A stretch of DNA of 9,607 bases from Bifidobacteriaceae bacterium (GTDB taxonomy: Bacteria; Actinomycetota; Actinomycetes; Actinomycetales; WQXJ01): contig JAISCU010000184.1 in the NCBI GenBank assembly GCA_031265345.1, positions 1 to 9,607 on the forward strand, in the 5' to 3' direction. The notes under the pieces are model-generated. The model was not told the origin of the DNA, searched no databases, and was given only the letters and a program-made list of their open reading frames with translations. The translations under genes and the position numbers were made by a program. This document shows, in pieces, positions 7,437 to 9,607 of the stretch. Each line of letters starts with the position of its first letter. Position 1 is the first letter of the stretch.

Positions 7437-7931
7437 ATGACTGCCTGGCGCGTGGGGACCGCCGAGGGGCGACCGTGGTGGAGGTCTTACATCCGCCCGG
7501 TGTTCCTGGTGTTGGCTGGCGTCTCAATGGTCGAGGCGGTCGGTTTGTGGAAGCCGGTGCGCTTCGGGTTCGTGGTGCCGGCGCTGCTGTGCGTGTACAT
7601 GGTCTTCAAGGGGCCGTATCCGTTCCGCACCCGGCTCGGCACGGCTGTCGCCGGGCTGGCTCGCGTGGGGTGCGTGAGCGTGCCCTACACGGTGTTCACC
7701 TGGTTTGTGCATCCGCCGCTCTCCTTGCAGGGGCTGCGGCCCATTTGCGACGGCACAGATTTCGCCGATCCCGACCTCGAGGGTTGCATGACGTCTGAGA
7801 ACTCGGCGGCATGGAATCACGAGTTGGTGGTGGCTTGCGTGGCCGGGCTGGTTGTGGCCGAAGCTGTGATCGCCCTGGTCGGATGGCGCCGTTCCCGCCG
7901 GACAGTCTTGCGTCCGCCTGGCGCCATGTGA
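7437..7931 (+). CDS. Small four-helix membrane protein, function unknown
   Basis: 164 aa starting at ATG, 9 bases after the stop of the secreted-protein gene. A weak AGGA at 7426-7429 overlaps that stop, consistent with co-transcription and coupled translation. Four hydrophobic segments are visible at about residues 21-38, 43-57, 67-91 and 129-149. Positive charges at the N-terminus, in the KGPYPFRTR loop (58-66) and in the RRSRR tail (151-155) put both ends and the middle loop inside. The acidic loop at 92-128 would then be outside, with two Cys (104 and 117) that could form a disulfide. I recognise no family. It could be an anchor, partner or protective factor for the secreted protein upstream; that is guesswork from position. 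Confidence 0.72.
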   Translation: MTAWRVGTAEGRPWWRSYIRPVFLVLAGVSMVEAVGLWKPVRFGFVVPALLCVYMVFKGPYPFRTRLGTAVAGLARVGCVSVPYTVFTWFVHPPLSLQGLRPICDGTDFADPDLEGCMTSENSAAWNHELVVACVAGLVVAEAVIALVGWRRSRRTVLRPPGAM

Positions 7932-7956
7932 GCAGACCCGACGAGCTGACCCCTCC

Positions 7957-7980
7957 GGCCCGGCAACCGCACGCCGGGCC
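7957..7980 (+). terminator. Strong hairpin terminator after the secreted/membrane gene pair
   Basis: GGCCCGGC - 8-base loop - GCCGGGCC is a perfect 8-bp stem starting 25 bases after the membrane-protein stop. No T-run follows, but the stability and position fit a terminator closing this two-gene unit. Confidence 0.6.
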
Positions 7981-8315
7981 TCGTCCCAGATCGACGGACC
8001 AGATCCGCGGACGCCGGCCGGGTGGCGCACGGCGCGCTCGAACCGCCGCGGTTCCGGTCGCCCAGACGGTGGTGTGCGCGGACCGGGCGCTGACGGTGGC
8101 CGAGGCCGGCGTTGAACGCGGCGAAGGGCCGACGGTTTTGACCATCGACGCGCTGTCCGAGATCTCGGATGCCTCGGGCGCCACCGTGGCGGCGTTTCCC
8201 GCTGGCGGGTTAGCGGCGCCCAGCGGCCGAGCGTCGCCTGGTCGCTCGCGCGCAGCCAGGGCGACGGGCACGAGCTGGAAGACCCCGGCGCCTTCGGGTC
8301 AGGTGCGGTCGTGGG
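7981..8315. other. Unassigned stretch with coding-like character
   Basis: About 335 bp between the two convergent units. On the + strand one frame from about 8051 to 8224 has strongly G/C third positions and a plausible-looking peptide (VVCADRALTVAEAGVERG, then VLTIDALSEISDASG). It has no convincing start or ribosome site, and downstream the frame runs antisense to the methyltransferase. The minus strand shares the same third-base position, so composition cannot tell the strands apart. It may be a fragment of a lost gene or non-coding; I recognise no family. Confidence 0.3.
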
Positions 8316-8331
8316 CGCGGGCTTGCCCGCG
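8316..8331 (-). terminator. Hairpin right after the methyltransferase stop
   Basis: CGCGGGC-TT-GCCCGCG is a perfect 7-bp stem that begins one base beyond the methyltransferase stop codon in its reading direction. There is no T-tract. It fits a terminator for the minus-strand gene and, with the hairpin at 7957-7980, closes both convergent units. Confidence 0.5.
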
Positions 8332-8332
8332 T

Positions 8333-9448
8333 TCAGAGCATCGGGCGGGCTCGGCTCGCGTCGTCAAGCCGGACCTGGATCAAGCTCTGGTTGATCGGGT
8401 CGAGTTCCACGCCGACGCTGTCGGCGCCGGTCTCGCGGGCGGCTTCCAGAGTCGTTCCGGTGCCTGCGAACGGGTCGAGGACGGTCCCGCCGGGCGGGCA
8501 GAACAGGGCGCACAGCCACCGCATCAGCCCGAGCGGTTTGACGGTCTGGTGGGCGGCGCCGCCGACAACTGGGCGTTCGGCTTGGGTCGCTTTCTGGTGG
8601 TGCCGGAAGACTGGGAACAGCCCGGACCTGTCGCCGGGCCGCACGGCGCAGTCCCGGTCGAGCGACATGGCCGCGCCGTGGTCGAGGGCGGCGTTCTTCG
8701 GCCACCTCCCGCCGCCGCGCTCGGTGCCGGCGGCGGTGTTGACCGCCCCGGCCCCGTGGGCCAGGACGTTTGCGGCGACGGTCAGGCCGGTGGGGGCGCG
8801 GGCGACGATGATCGGCTCGAACGCGGGGGCGAGGGCGGTGCCCCACCCGGCCCAACGGCGGGCTTCCATCGTGGCGGGCTGGCCTTTGTCGGCGACCCGC
8901 CGGCCGCGGAGGAGCCCGTCCCTGGGTTTGCAGATCCGCCGGTCGGGCCTCGGGTGGCCGAGGTGCTGGTCGATGGCGTTGGACACGTCCAGGCTCTTCG
9001 GCACGCCGCTGGTGTAGAGCCAGGCGATCTGGTCTTTGACCTGGTATCCGGCTTGCTCGATGCCGAGCGCCGTGTGGTGCCAGGTGCGGGACCCGCCGAA
9101 GCACACCAGCCACCCGCCCGGCTTCAACACCCGCGACGCCTGCTCCGCCCACGCCCTGGTCCACGCGCGGAACCCTTCCAGGGCGCCGCCGTGCCCGTCC
9201 AGGGCGATGCCGCGCTCGCCGGCTATCCGGGTGAACGCGGCGGGCTCGTCCCAGGTGTCCATGCCGATGCCGTAGGGCGGGTCGGTGATGACCGCGTGGA
9301 CGGACGCGGCGGCGAGGCGCGGCAGGACGTCCAACGCGTCGCCCGGGTGCAGGACGGCGTCGGGGTCTTCCGCGAGCCGGACCGGAGTCGCCAGCCCGCC
9401 GACCCCTTCCGCCGGGTCAGTGGCGGGGGCGGGTTGGGGTTCGGTCAC
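8333..9448 (-). CDS. Beta-class DNA amino-methyltransferase (probably N6-adenine), orphan
   Basis: 371 aa. The catalytic motif IV TDPPYGIGM lies near the N-terminus (residues 55-63) and the S-adenosylmethionine-binding motif I LDPFAGTGT near the C-terminus (324-332), the order of beta-class N6-adenine/N4-cytosine methyltransferases. DPPY favours adenine. Also visible are RVLKPGGWLVCFGG (106-119), a SGVPKSLDVSNAID segment (147-160) common in phage- and element-borne enzymes of this type, and H-Q-T-V-K-P (300-305), followed by the ELDP of motif II (348-351). All core residues are present, so it should be active. No restriction endonuclease gene lies next to it, so it acts alone or with a partner outside the window. 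The GTG start overlaps the stop of an upstream frame as GTGA and has no clear ribosome site, suggesting coupling. The target sequence cannot be read from this. A broken copy lies at 4587-4791. Confidence 0.9.
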   Translation of the reverse strand: MTEPQPAPATDPAEGVGGLATPVRLAEDPDAVLHPGDALDVLPRLAAASVHAVITDPPYGIGMDTWDEPAAFTRIAGERGIALDGHGGALEGFRAWTRAWAEQASRVLKPGGWLVCFGGSRTWHHTALGIEQAGYQVKDQIAWLYTSGVPKSLDVSNAIDQHLGHPRPDRRICKPRDGLLRGRRVADKGQPATMEARRWAGWGTALAPAFEPIIVARAPTGLTVAANVLAHGAGAVNTAAGTERGGGRWPKNAALDHGAAMSLDRDCAVRPGDRSGLFPVFRHHQKATQAERPVVGGAAHQTVKPLGLMRWLCALFCPPGGTVLDPFAGTGTTLEAARETGADSVGVELDPINQSLIQVRLDDASRARPML

Positions 9449-9607
9449 AGTCGGAGCCCGGCCGGACCGGCCGGGTTGGGCGGGGTCGCGCCGAAGGCGT
9501 GGCGGGGCGCCAGGCGTGCCGTCCCCGCGTCAGGCTGATGGGCGGGTTCGGGGCGGCGGGCCGGGGCGGCGTGCGGCGGGGAGCCGTCGGGGCGGGTCGT
9601 GTCCACG
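9445..9607 (-). CDS. Pro/Ala-rich reading frame, C-terminal end of a gene entering from the right
   Basis: The frame is open from the right edge to a TGA at 9447-9445 that overlaps the methyltransferase GTG start as GTGA. At least 53 residues are visible, rich in Pro, Ala and Arg, with no recognisable domain. About 47 of 53 codons end in G or C, which fits coding use here, though any frame in such GC-rich DNA can score well. The 4-bp overlap is the best support: it would make this the gene before the methyltransferase in one operon. A GTG near the edge (9606) could be its start, but a longer gene is equally possible. Confidence 0.45.
   Translation of the reverse strand, partial: VDTTRPDGSPPHAAPARRPEPAHQPDAGTARLAPRHAFGATPPNPAGPAGLRL

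Noticed and set aside
7811..9538. A 575-codon open frame on the + strand across the methyltransferase
   Set aside because: Most of it is the antisense of the methyltransferase, which carries clear catalytic motifs. The peptide has no recognisable features and runs through two hairpins.
1..9607. CRISPR array, tRNA or rRNA genes, insertion-sequence ends
   Set aside because: I saw no regularly spaced short repeats, no tRNA-like cloverleaf or CCA end, no rRNA-like stretch, and no transposase or paired terminal repeats with target duplications.

Overview
The window comes from a high-GC bacterium. The strong G/C preference at third codon positions, the frequent GTG starts, and relaxase and methyltransferase relatives typical of actinobacterial conjugative elements all suggest an actinomycete (Actinomycetota). 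It reads as accessory DNA of an integrative or plasmid-borne conjugative element, not core chromosome.

Layout. (1) 1-630 (+) is the 3' end of a MobF/TraA-like conjugative relaxase gene that enters from the left. (2) 724-4331 (-) is a two-gene operon, gajA-gajB. It encodes an OLD-family ATPase/TOPRIM nuclease and a UvrD-like helicase, the signature pair of the Gabija anti-phage system. The genes overlap by 4 bp. (3) 4587-5221 is a scar of two decayed genes lying head to head: an internally deleted copy of a DNA methyltransferase gene (-) and an internally deleted copy of the relaxase 3' end (+). (4) 5445-7931 (+) is a two-gene unit for a 660-aa secreted protein with PKD-like and Ig-like C-terminal domains and a small four-helix membrane protein. 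It ends at a strong hairpin. (5) 8333-9448 (-) is an apparently intact beta-class DNA amino-methyltransferase. Its GTG start overlaps the stop codon of a Pro/Ala-rich reading frame that runs off the right edge.

The main observation beyond the Gabija pair is that both flanking gene types occur twice. A relaxase 3' end lies at 1-630 and again, broken, at 4801-5065. A methyltransferase 3' end lies at 8333 and again, broken, at 4587. Each cargo block (Gabija on the left, secreted plus membrane protein on the right) therefore lies between a relaxase 3' end reading inward on + and a methyltransferase 3' end reading inward on -. I infer that the gap between the relaxase and methyltransferase 3' ends is a cargo slot, and that two related elements or slots have been joined in tandem, with deletion of the genes between them.

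The Gabija proteins would act in the cytoplasm as a nuclease-helicase complex against phage DNA. The methyltransferase has no visible restriction partner and may mark the element's own DNA. No function can be assigned to the secreted/membrane pair from sequence alone.
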